DNA from: Alicyclobacillus kakegawensis NBRC 103104
GTDB taxonomy: Bacteria; Bacillota; Bacilli; Alicyclobacillales; Alicyclobacillaceae
Length of the DNA: 38,641 bases
Assembly (NCBI RefSeq): GCF_001552655.1
Contig: NZ_BCRP01000023.1
Location: forward strand, 1 to 38,641
Direction: 5' to 3'
The notes beneath the pieces were generated by a model. The model saw nothing but the letters and a program-made list of their open reading frames with translations. It did not search any database and had not been told where the DNA came from. The translations under genes and the position numbers were made by a program. Below are positions 32,199 through 38,641 of this stretch, piece after piece (positions within the stretch are counted from its first letter, which is position 1; each line of letters opens with the position of its first letter).

Positions 32199-33956
32199 AT
32201 GAACAACCTCAGACTGGGCGTCTTCTTCTCGTCGCTGCGTATCAAACTCCTGGCCATGTCGCTGGCTATGCTGATGATTCCAAGCCTGGTGATTGGCCTC
32301 GTAACCTATGAGATCACGAAGAAGCAACTGGAGGCTGCCGGTGAGCAGCAGTTGAAACAGGATGTCCTGCATGTGTTCGCGTTGATTGACGAAGCCAACA
32401 TACAGGTGAAGGCCGGTAGGATGACCTTGGCGGCCGCTCAGGAAATGGTGAAGGAAGAGGTTCTGGGCCCAAAGGATAAGCAGGGGCATCGGCCTATCAA
32501 TCCCAGGTTTAAGATAGGGTCCAACGGATACATCATCGCCATCAATGATCATGCCGTCAGCCTGATGAATCCTCTGGTGGAGGGGCAGGACAACTGGAAC
32601 CAGAAGACCGTCGACGGTGTCATGTCGGGGCGGGAGATGGTTCGGTTGGCTGACAAAGGCGGCGGGTATCTGACGTACATGTGGCCGCTGCCGAATTCCA
32701 AGGGCGTGGCCAAGAAGATTGTCTACGTTCAGAAAGACCCGGATTGGGGTTGGAACGTGGCCGCCGGGTCGTATATGGCGGATTTTGAGGCTCCTGCCAA
32801 CCAGGTGCTGCACATGTTGGTGATTGTCCTGGTGCTGGAAGTCATCCTAGGTGCTCTGGTGAGTGTGTGGCTCGCCGGGCGGATCGCGAAGCCGATTACC
32901 AAAATGGCGCACCAGGTGGAGCGTGTCGCCGCGGGAGACTTGAGTGTGGAGCCTCTGGTCAAGCGCGGCAATGACGAAATTTCTCGTCTGGCGGTTGGTT
33001 TTTCCCGCATGATGAATCACCTGCGTGACCTGATTAAGAACATCAGCGAAACTTCCGAGCAACTGGCGGCATCTGCAGAAGAACTGTCTGCAAGCGCGGA
33101 GGAGAACATGCGGGCGACGGAACAGGTGACACAGACGGCACAGGATGTAGCCGCGGGCGCGGAGCGGCAGGTACACACCGTTGGAGAAGGGGCAAACGCC
33201 GTAAACCACATCGCAGGCGCCATGGAACAGATTGCCCGCAATGCGCAGGAGGCGTCTGCATCGGCTGCGAAGGCGGTCGAAATCTCCAAGTTGGGGAATG
33301 ATTCTATACAGTCTGTGCACGTGCAGATGAATTCCATCCAGGAAATTGTCGATCAGGCGGCTGTCGTCGTCAGAGGTCTCGGTGAGCGGTCGCAGGAGAT
33401 CGGCCGGATTGTTGAAGTCATCACCGACATTGCGGAGCAGACCAACCTGTTGGCGCTGAATGCCGCCATTGAGGCCGCGCGAGCCGGAGAGCATGGGCGG
33501 AGCTTCGCCGTCGTCGCCGGAGAGGTACGCAAGCTGGCGGAGCACTCCAGTCAGTCGGCGCAGCAGATTGCCGATTTGATTTCCAGCATTCAACAGGAGA
33601 GTCAGGCTGCCGTGCAATCGATGGAGGCTAGCACGTCCGAGGTCAACGCCGGACTCCACGCCGTTCACGACGCGGGCGAATCATTTGGGCAAATTGGTGA
33701 ATCGGTCTCGGAAGTGGTACGGCAGTTCGAAGAGGTGTTTACGTCGGTACGGCAATTGACCGATCGGGCGGAGCAGCTGCAGACACTGATGGGTAACGTA
33801 TCCACCGTCACCGACTCGACCTCGGCCGGGATGCAGACGGTGTTCGCGTCCACCGAGGAACAATTGGCGTCGATGGAGGAAATTTCGGCTTCAGCCCAGT
33901 CTTTGAATCGGATGGCGGAGCAATTGCAGACGTTGGTCGGTCAGTTCAAGATGTGA
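32199..33956 (+). CDS. methyl-accepting chemotaxis protein with Cache sensor
   Basis: A 585-residue transmembrane receptor. The first membrane segment is at about 15-37, followed by an extracellular sCache-type domain (about 40-200, with [20 protein letters not shown] and GGGYLTYMW). The second is at about 203-225, then a HAMP domain (about 225-280: [20 protein letters not shown]). The cytoplasmic signalling domain follows, with the hairpin tip [20 protein letters not shown] and [26 protein letters not shown] precedes ATG 32199. It binds a small ligand, often an organic or amino acid, and signals through CheA/CheW. Expression is likely gated by the c-di-GMP riboswitch immediately upstream. 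Confidence 0.95.
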   Translation: MNNLRLGVFFSSLRIKLLAMSLAMLMIPSLVIGLVTYEITKKQLEAAGEQQLKQDVLHVFALIDEANIQVKAGRMTLAAAQEMVKEEVLGPKDKQGHRPINPRFKIGSNGYIIAINDHAVSLMNPLVEGQDNWNQKTVDGVMSGREMVRLADKGGGYLTYMWPLPNSKGVAKKIVYVQKDPDWGWNVAAGSYMADFEAPANQVLHMLVIVLVLEVILGALVSVWLAGRIAKPITKMAHQVERVAAGDLSVEPLVKRGNDEISRLAVGFSRMMNHLRDLIKNISETSEQLAASAEELSASAEENMRATEQVTQTAQDVAAGAERQVHTVGEGANAVNHIAGAMEQIARNAQEASASAAKAVEISKLGNDSIQSVHVQMNSIQEIVDQAAVVVRGLGERSQEIGRIVEVITDIAEQTNLLALNAAIEAARAGEHGRSFAVVAGEVRKLAEHSSQSAQQIADLISSIQQESQAAVQSMEASTSEVNAGLHAVHDAGESFGQIGESVSEVVRQFEEVFTSVRQLTDRAEQLQTLMGNVSTVTDSTSAGMQTVFASTEEQLASMEEISASAQSLNRMAEQLQTLVGQFKM

Positions 33957-33997
33957 CCATGTGATTCGCCCAGGAGACGCCTGGCTAAAGTCATTCG

Positions 33998-34030
33998 GCC
34001 CCGGCAAAGGTCAACCTTTGTTGGGGCGTT
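33998..34030. terminator. long hairpin between the convergent chemoreceptor and DUF624 genes
   Basis: GCCCC (33998-34002), GG, and CAAAGG (34005-34010) pair with CCTTTG (34015-34020), TT, and GGGGC (34023-34027) around a TCAA loop, giving a near-complete 13-bp stem with two G-T wobbles. GTTATT follows on the + strand. It lies 42 bases past the chemoreceptor stop and 73 bases from the end of the opposing DUF624 gene. Confidence 0.65.
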
Positions 34031-34102
34031 ATTGTGCCAGCTTCTGGCGGTTCTGAGGCACAATTCTCCCTGCATCGTTCGTCTCGATATAACAGCCGCC
34101 AG

Positions 34103-34738
34103 TTATGCGCTGTGGCTGTCCGCTGTCTGTTGTTGGGCCGCCCACAGTTGCGAAAACTTCCGCTCCGCAAACCAGTATGTGGTAAAGATGCAGACGCTCA
34201 CGAAGAAGAAAAACAGGAGAAACGTGAAGCGCAAGGACACGAACAGCAGGGCGGCGATGCAGACCAGGTTGAGGAACGTCAGGTGGAACTTGTACAGGCC
34301 CAGTTTGAGGCTGGTGACGAGCAGCCTCCAATGCGTATAGTATCCGTGGACCATGAGCGGAAACAGGCTCAGTACGGCGGCACCGTAGATCACAGTGAGA
34401 ATGCCGAAAAACAGGACGACAATCAGGCTGAACGTGGACTGTATGTGGACCGCGATGCGAAGGTCCACATACAAAATCACGCCAACCGCGGTCATCACCA
34501 ACCCTGTGATGAGACTCTGCTTGAAGTTCTCCCGGTAATATCGATAATAGGTGCGGAGCACAGGCGGATCGTTCCCTTTCAACCACTGCCGGACGATGGC
34601 AAACCCCGCCGCCGTTGCCGGGTAGACTGTGATGATCAGGATGCAATTAACCAGCACCAGTAGATTCAGGAGGAACAGGTTGTAAATCCACTTGCACGCC
34701 CGATAGAGGAATCCGTCCAACTGAAACACGGTTTCCAC
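34103..34738 (-). CDS. YesL family protein (DUF624)
   Basis: A 211-residue integral membrane protein of the YesL/DUF624 family. Five to six hydrophobic segments are visible, starting with WIYNLFLLNLLVLVNCILIITVYPATAA; the family block PATAAGFAIVRQWLKG and a charged loop TYYRYYRENFKQSLITGLV follow. The GTG start has a weak AGGA upstream, and an out-of-frame ATG overlaps it. Family members sit with carbohydrate ABC transporter genes in Bacillus and Paenibacillus, but no biochemical role is known. It lies downstream of the deacetylase gene on the same strand, with 129 bases between them, and may be co-transcribed. Confidence 0.85.
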   Translation of the reverse strand: METVFQLDGFLYRACKWIYNLFLLNLLVLVNCILIITVYPATAAGFAIVRQWLKGNDPPVLRTYYRYYRENFKQSLITGLVMTAVGVILYVDLRIAVHIQSTFSLIVVLFFGILTVIYGAAVLSLFPLMVHGYYTHWRLLVTSLKLGLYKFHLTFLNLVCIAALLFVSLRFTFLLFFFFVSVCIFTTYWFAERKFSQLWAAQQQTADSHSA

Positions 34739-34867
34739 ATCCTATTCGCAATCTTGAACCGCATGAATCCCTTTTCATCCGCGCCTAGCGTCCCCCGTAC
34801 AACTAGTATGCGCGAAAACGGGTTGCCAAGACAACCGGGGGTCTGTTGGATGCCGGTGAAACTGGGC

Positions 34868-35485
34868 TCAATATCGATAGGGTGATGATCCGGTGATATG
34901 TTCAAGGCTTGTGAAGGTGTATCCCATGCCGAGCGCAATCTCGATGATATAGGGCAGGGCCTCCGTGGTGCCCTGAACACGACCCGAGCAGTGTTGCAGG
35001 ATGATGGCTCCAGGCTGCAGCTGCGGGACAACATGGCGCGCAATCTCCGGACCGGGAATTCCTGTCCAATCGCGGGAGTCGATATCCCACAGTACCACCT
35101 CGAAGCCCAGACTGCGAATGTACGAGTCCAGCGCCTCGTTCGTGCTGCCGTAAGGCGGTCGAACAAATCGCGGCGAGACCCCAAGGCATTCCCGGATTAC
35201 CGCGTCGGTGTCCAGGAGTTCAGAGCGAACGTCGTCGGTACTCAGTTTGGCGAGATCCGGGTGGCTCCAGGAGTGGTTGCCGACTGTATGACCGGTGCTC
35301 GCCATCCGGCGCAGGACGTCCGGGTATTTTTCAATCTGTTGCCCCATACAAAAGAATGTCGCCGGGATTCGGTAGTGGTTCAGGGTATCCATAATGAACG
35401 GCGTGTACTCGCCATCAGGGCCGTCGTCAAACGTGAGAGCCAAAACCCGTGTCCCCTGGCCAACGGAATGAGTGTGTACTTCCAT
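34868..35485 (-). CDS. NodB-type polysaccharide deacetylase
   Basis: A 205-residue CE4 (NodB homology) deacetylase, from the ATG that follows GGGAGGAG by 6 bases; an upstream ATG lacks a site. It has the metal and base motifs TFDDGPDG (18-25), HSWSHPD (71-77) and RPPYGS (109-114), then LWDIDSRDW and ILQHCSG. These remove acetyl groups from N-acetylated glycans or from O-acetylated xylan. No signal peptide or membrane anchor is visible with this start, so a cytoplasmic or non-classically exported enzyme is suggested; the longer frame does not add a convincing signal. Xylan deacetylation would fit the neighbours, but peptidoglycan or chitin oligomers are equally possible. Confidence 0.88.
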   Translation of the reverse strand: MEVHTHSVGQGTRVLALTFDDGPDGEYTPFIMDTLNHYRIPATFFCMGQQIEKYPDVLRRMASTGHTVGNHSWSHPDLAKLSTDDVRSELLDTDAVIRECLGVSPRFVRPPYGSTNEALDSYIRSLGFEVVLWDIDSRDWTGIPGPEIARHVVPQLQPGAIILQHCSGRVQGTTEALPYIIEIALGMGYTFTSLEHITGSSPYRY

Positions 35486-35505
35486 CGCGTCTCCTCCCAT
35501 AACGA

Positions 35506-35537
35506 TTTGTCGGTTTCTTATTTTTGTCGGTTTCTTA
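35506..35537. repeat. tandem 15-bp direct repeat upstream of the deacetylase gene
   Basis: TTTGTCGGTTTCTTA occurs at 35506-35520 and again at 35523-35537, a 17-base period. It lies 21 bases upstream of the deacetylase start codon on the - strand, within the divergent region with xylB. The repeat may be a paired regulator site or a slippage duplication; it is not a recognised family motif. Confidence 0.6.
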
Positions 35538-35646
35538 ATTACAACAGATACCACGAAAGACGCCCATGAGCGAGCACCCGTCGCCGCATGAACCGCCTGT
35601 GCGGCAAGCAGGAGACGCAAAGACTAGCTCAATCTGAGATTGTCCA

Positions 35647-35677
35647 TTGATCTTCATTTGGTTATCCAATAAACTAA
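35647..35677 (+). promoter_or_regulatory. xylBA promoter with overlapping XylR-like operator
   Basis: TTGATC (35647-35652) and TAAACT (35670-35675) are 17 bases apart. The operator at 35657-35677 is a 21-base interrupted palindrome ending in AATAAACTAA, whose half matches the XylR half-site TTAGTTT in reverse; two pairs in the outer arms and the central bases mismatch. It overlaps the -10 box. It resembles the sites before xylR and GH3. Confidence 0.6.
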
Positions 35678-35737
35678 TAGGGAATCGAGCAGCAGTGTTT
35701 TGAACGGCGGATTTCCGCGGAAAGTGAGGGAAGGGCT

Positions 35738-37294
35738 GTGAATGAGAAAGCGCCTTCCGCGTTGATAGGAATCGATGTCGGAACGAGCGGAGTCAAGGTG
35801 GTGGCCGTCTCAACGGACGGACGACTCTTGGCCGCGTCCGGCGCGGCATATGAACTCTACGCGCCCAAGTCGGGCTACGCCGAGCAGCACCCAGAGGATT
35901 GGTGGCAGGCCACCATAACGGCGGTGCGCGACCTGACCGCGAAGCTGCAGGCCGCCGAGGGCGGTGTGGACATCCTGGCCATAGGGCTGTCTGGACAAAT
36001 GCACGGGCTCGTCCCGTTGGACAATGACGGAGGGCCAGTCCGCCCGGCCATCATCTGGTGTGACCTGCGCACGGTCGAGCAGGCTGAGTGGATTGAGCGG
36101 GAGTTGGGGCGCGAACAGGTGATTGCCCTGACTGAGAACCCGCCGCTGGCGAATTTTACGGCCACGCGGCTGTTGTGGATGCGCGAGCATGAACCGGAAG
36201 CCTACGCGCGCATCGCGTCGTTCTTATTGCCCAAGGATTACATCGGGTACCGCTTGACCGGTGTGCGGGCCACGGACGTCTGCGACGCGTCGGGTACGCT
36301 TTTGTTTGACGTGGCGCATCGCACCTGGTCAGAGGAGATGTGCCGTGCGCTCGACATCCCCCTGGCGTGGCTGCCGCAGGTGTTTGAGTCCGGGGAGGTC
36401 ACAGGGCGTGTCACGCCGGCGGCGGCCGATTTGCTGGGTATTCCCGCCGGGATCCCGGTCGTCGCCGGCGCTGGCGACCAAGGAGCGGGCGCCGTCGGGC
36501 TCGGCATTGTCAACCCCGGCACCGTTTCGGTGGTTCTCGGCACCTCGGGTGTGGTGCTCACTCCCTCCGCCCGTCCCGTTCGCGATCCGCTCGGGCGCGT
36601 GCACACGTTCTGCCACGCGGTGCCCGGGCAGTGGTTCACGATGGGCGTGACGCAAGCCGCGGGCGGATCGTTGCAGTGGTATCGGCGCCAATTGGCGCAG
36701 CTGGAGGATGCGGCCGCCGCGCTCTCTGGGCAGGACGTGTACGACCTGCTCACCCGCGAGGCGGCGCAAGCGCCGGTGGGCGCGGGAGGCGTGCTGTTCC
36801 TGCCTTACCTGTTGGGCGAACGCACGCCGCATTTGGACGCCGATGCGCGCGGGAGTTGGGTGGGCCTGGATTGGCGCCACGGCCGTCCCGAGATGGTGCG
36901 CGCGGTCCTGGAAGGTGTCGCCTTCAGCCTGCGCGAGTGCTGGTCCTGCCTGGCCGAGAGCGGTCTCGGGGCCGACACCTGGCGGGTTTCCGGCGGCGGC
37001 GCCAAAGGGCGCTTGTGGGTGGAAATCCTCGCCTCTGTCTTGGGGCGGCCGATACAGATTGTCCACGGCATAGAGGGCCCGGCCTTTGGAGCGGCGATTC
37101 TCGCCGCCGTCGGGGCTGGTGTCGTTCAGCCGCAGGGGATTGCCGATTGGATAGAAGTGGCGGATGTGGTAGGGCCTAACCCCGCCTGGCAATCCCTTTA
37201 CGACCGCCAGTACGGTTTATATCAGCAGGCGTATCAAGCCCTCAAGCCGGTTTTTCCGGCGCTGCGGGCGCTGGCCGGAGAGACCCAAGCCTAA
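35738..37294 (+). CDS. xylB: xylulokinase
   Basis: A 518-residue FGGY-family kinase that phosphorylates D-xylulose to xylulose 5-phosphate. It has the phosphate-binding GIDVGTSGVK (11-20), the xylulokinase-specific SGQMHG (85-90), and GAGDQGAGAVG with the likely catalytic Asp247; VSGGGAKG and GPAFGAAILAA complete the second ATP-binding block. The GTG start has GAGGGAAGGG just upstream. It directly precedes xylA. Its control region carries the XylR-like site at 35657. The order xylB-xylA is the reverse of the usual Bacillus xylAB. Confidence 0.92.
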   Translation: MNEKAPSALIGIDVGTSGVKVVAVSTDGRLLAASGAAYELYAPKSGYAEQHPEDWWQATITAVRDLTAKLQAAEGGVDILAIGLSGQMHGLVPLDNDGGPVRPAIIWCDLRTVEQAEWIERELGREQVIALTENPPLANFTATRLLWMREHEPEAYARIASFLLPKDYIGYRLTGVRATDVCDASGTLLFDVAHRTWSEEMCRALDIPLAWLPQVFESGEVTGRVTPAAADLLGIPAGIPVVAGAGDQGAGAVGLGIVNPGTVSVVLGTSGVVLTPSARPVRDPLGRVHTFCHAVPGQWFTMGVTQAAGGSLQWYRRQLAQLEDAAAALSGQDVYDLLTREAAQAPVGAGGVLFLPYLLGERTPHLDADARGSWVGLDWRHGRPEMVRAVLEGVAFSLRECWSCLAESGLGADTWRVSGGGAKGRLWVEILASVLGRPIQIVHGIEGPAFGAAILAAVGAGVVQPQGIADWIEVADVVGPNPAWQSLYDRQYGLYQQAYQALKPVFPALRALAGETQA

Positions 37295-37377
37295 ACCGGT
37301 GCGGGCCGGTCGGCACGGCCGCCCGGGATGCGGCGAGTACCGACATTTCACATCGGATGAAGGAGCTGGATGACCTG

Positions 37378-38535
37378 ATGAGTTCATTTACCCCCCGTCC
37401 TGAAGACCACTTTACGTTTGGGTTGTGGACCACGGGCAATCGCGGGCGCGATCCGTTCGGAGTCGAGGTACGCCCGCAGCTGGACCCGCTCGACAACCTG
37501 GAGCTGATGGCCGAAGTGGGCGCCTACGGCGTCACCCTGCACGACAACGACCTGATTCCGATTGACGCCACGCCGGCCGAGCGCGATCAATTTGTCGCCA
37601 AGTTCAAAGACAAGGCGCAGGCGCTCGGTCTCAAAGTGCCGATGATGACAGTCAACCTGTTCACAGATCCGGTGTTCCGCGACGGGGCGTTCACCTCCAA
37701 CCGTAAGCCGGTGCGGGAATACGCCATTCGTAAGACGCTTGACGCCATCGACGTGGCGCACGAGCTGGGCGCCGAGGTTTTCGTATTGTGGGGCGGCCGC
37801 GAGGGCGTCGAGGTCGACGCCTCGAAGGACGCACGCGACGCGCTCAAGCGGTACCAGGAAGCGGTCAACTTTTTGTGCGAGTACGTGCTGGACAAAAACT
37901 ACGGGCTGAAGTTCGCGCTGGAGGCGAAGCCGAACGAACCGCGGGCCGACTTGTTCCTGCCGACGACCGGAGCGATGCTGGCCTTTATCGCCACGCTGGC
38001 GCACCCCGAGATGGTCGGTGTCAACCCGGAGGTGGCGCACGAGCAGATGGCGGGCTTGGTCTTCCACCACCAGGTGGCCCAGGCGTTGGCGGCGGGCAAG
38101 CTGTTCCACATCGACCTGAACGACCAGAAAATCGGCCGCTTCGACCAGGATCTGCGGTTCGGATCGGAGAATTTGAAAGCGACCTTCTATTTGGTCAAAC
38201 TGCTGGAGGATGCGGGTTATCAAGGGATGCGGCACTTTGACGCGCACGCCTACCGAAGCGAGGACCTGGAAGGCGTGCGGGATTTTGCCCGCGGGTGCAT
38301 CCGCAACTATCTCATTTTGCGCGAGAAGGTGGAACGTTTCCGCCGGGATGAGGAGATTCAGGGATTGCTGCGAGAGATTCAGGCGGAGGACGACGGACAG
38401 CCCATCACGTATTCGGGCGAGGCGCTGCACAGCCTGCGGGAGAAGCCATTCGATCGGGTGGCGTACGGGCAGAAGGGACACAAGTACGAAAAACTCGACC
38501 AGTTGGTGGTTGAACTGTTGCTCGGTGTCCGGTGA
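37378..38535 (+). CDS. xylA: xylose isomerase (short, class I type)
   Basis: A 385-residue isomerase that converts D-xylose to D-xylulose. The start MSSFTPRPEDHFTFGLWT matches Streptomyces-type enzymes, not the longer Bacillus class. Active-site residues are His55 in LHDNDLIP, Glu182 and Lys184 in EAKPNEP (actinobacterial enzymes have EPKPNEP, so Pro is replaced by Ala), then NPEVAHEQMAGL and KLFHIDLNDQKIGRFDQDLRFG. ATG 37378 follows AAGGAG (37360-37365); an in-frame ATG at 37357 adds only 7 residues. It lies 83 bases after xylB, in the same operon. The class is unusual for a Bacillota genome, and horizontal exchange with Actinobacteria or deep paralogy is possible. Confidence 0.95.
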   Translation: MSSFTPRPEDHFTFGLWTTGNRGRDPFGVEVRPQLDPLDNLELMAEVGAYGVTLHDNDLIPIDATPAERDQFVAKFKDKAQALGLKVPMMTVNLFTDPVFRDGAFTSNRKPVREYAIRKTLDAIDVAHELGAEVFVLWGGREGVEVDASKDARDALKRYQEAVNFLCEYVLDKNYGLKFALEAKPNEPRADLFLPTTGAMLAFIATLAHPEMVGVNPEVAHEQMAGLVFHHQVAQALAAGKLFHIDLNDQKIGRFDQDLRFGSENLKATFYLVKLLEDAGYQGMRHFDAHAYRSEDLEGVRDFARGCIRNYLILREKVERFRRDEEIQGLLREIQAEDDGQPITYSGEALHSLREKPFDRVAYGQKGHKYEKLDQLVVELLLGVR

Positions 38536-38603
38536 TCCCCCTGTGCGGGGTGGGTGCCGAGCCCTGCCCGAAATGAGGCAATACTCTCCTATGTCTGGAC
38601 AGC

Positions 38604-38629
38604 GGACGACTGGGGTGCCCCGGTCGTCC
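38604..38629. terminator. perfect 12-bp hairpin near the window end
   Basis: GGACGACTGGGG pairs along its full length with CCCCGGTCGTCC (one T-G wobble) around a 2-base apex. It lies 68 bases after the xylA stop. No T-run follows, so it could equally be a Rho-type or protein-bound structure, or part of a repeat beyond the window. Confidence 0.4.
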
Positions 38630-38641
38630 GCATGCGCATGA

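Noticed and set aside
34741-34867. ACTAGTAT at about 34803 as a third copy of the ATACWWGTAT motif
   Set aside because: Only the right half is present, without the symmetric partner, so it is probably chance.

Overview
The window looks like chromosomal DNA of a GC-rich member of the Bacillota, most likely an Alicyclobacillaceae-type (Alicyclobacillus/Kyrpidia-like) bacterium. This rests on strong AGGAGG-type ribosome binding sites, short lipobox signal peptides, Bacillus-style ROK XylR, LplA/LplB/YtcP-type transport, YesL-family and UbiX/UbiD genes, and XylR-like operators. The genus is inference. I see no rRNA, tRNA, CRISPR array, phage or insertion-sequence gene. Nearly all genes are on the + strand; only xylR, a polysaccharide deacetylase and a DUF624 gene are on the - strand.

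Region 1 (about 0.55-11.7 kb) is an organosulfur and flavin-monooxygenase island: ssuE, ssuD, ssuA-like, ssuC, ssuB, an HpaB-type FADH2 hydroxylase, a DszA-like monooxygenase, an AtoE-type carboxylate transporter, a DszC-like monooxygenase with the acyl-CoA dehydrogenase fold, and a GntR/UTRA regulator with its own promoter. Four reduced-flavin oxygenases apparently share one flavin reductase. The proposed flow is import by SsuABC, S-oxidation by the DszC homologue, sulfone cleavage by the DszA homologue, and release of sulfite from the sulfonate by SsuD. HpaB and the carboxylate transporter would handle the carbon skeleton.

Region 2 (11.7-26.9 kb) is a carbohydrate island with visibly higher GC. 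It holds xylR (-), a GH3 beta-xylosidase/glucosidase, a 5'-truncated polyol dehydrogenase pseudogene, two Gfo/Idh/MocA oxidoreductases, a GntR/FCD regulator, a glucarate-dehydratase-like enolase-superfamily enzyme, an SDR, a uronate-isomerase-like protein and a CUT1 ABC importer (two permeases and a lipoprotein). It suggests uptake and oxidation of xylan- or uronate-derived sugars. An ATACWWGTAT palindrome occurs at both transcription units that the GntR/FCD regulator could control.

Region 3 (27-31.8 kb) is ubiX-iclR-ubiD-MFS, a prenylated-FMN decarboxylase module for an aromatic or unsaturated acid, with its transporter and regulator. A perfect inverted repeat lies just downstream of a TATAAT box.

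Region 4 (31.9-34 kb) is a c-di-GMP-I (GEMM) riboswitch with a clear terminator/antiterminator platform, in front of a Cache-HAMP chemoreceptor. Region 5 (34.1-38.6 kb) has a YesL/DUF624 protein and a NodB-type deacetylase on the - strand, and divergent xylB-xylA. XylR-like operators lie upstream of xylR, GH3 and xylBA, tying the two ends of the carbohydrate genes into one predicted regulon.
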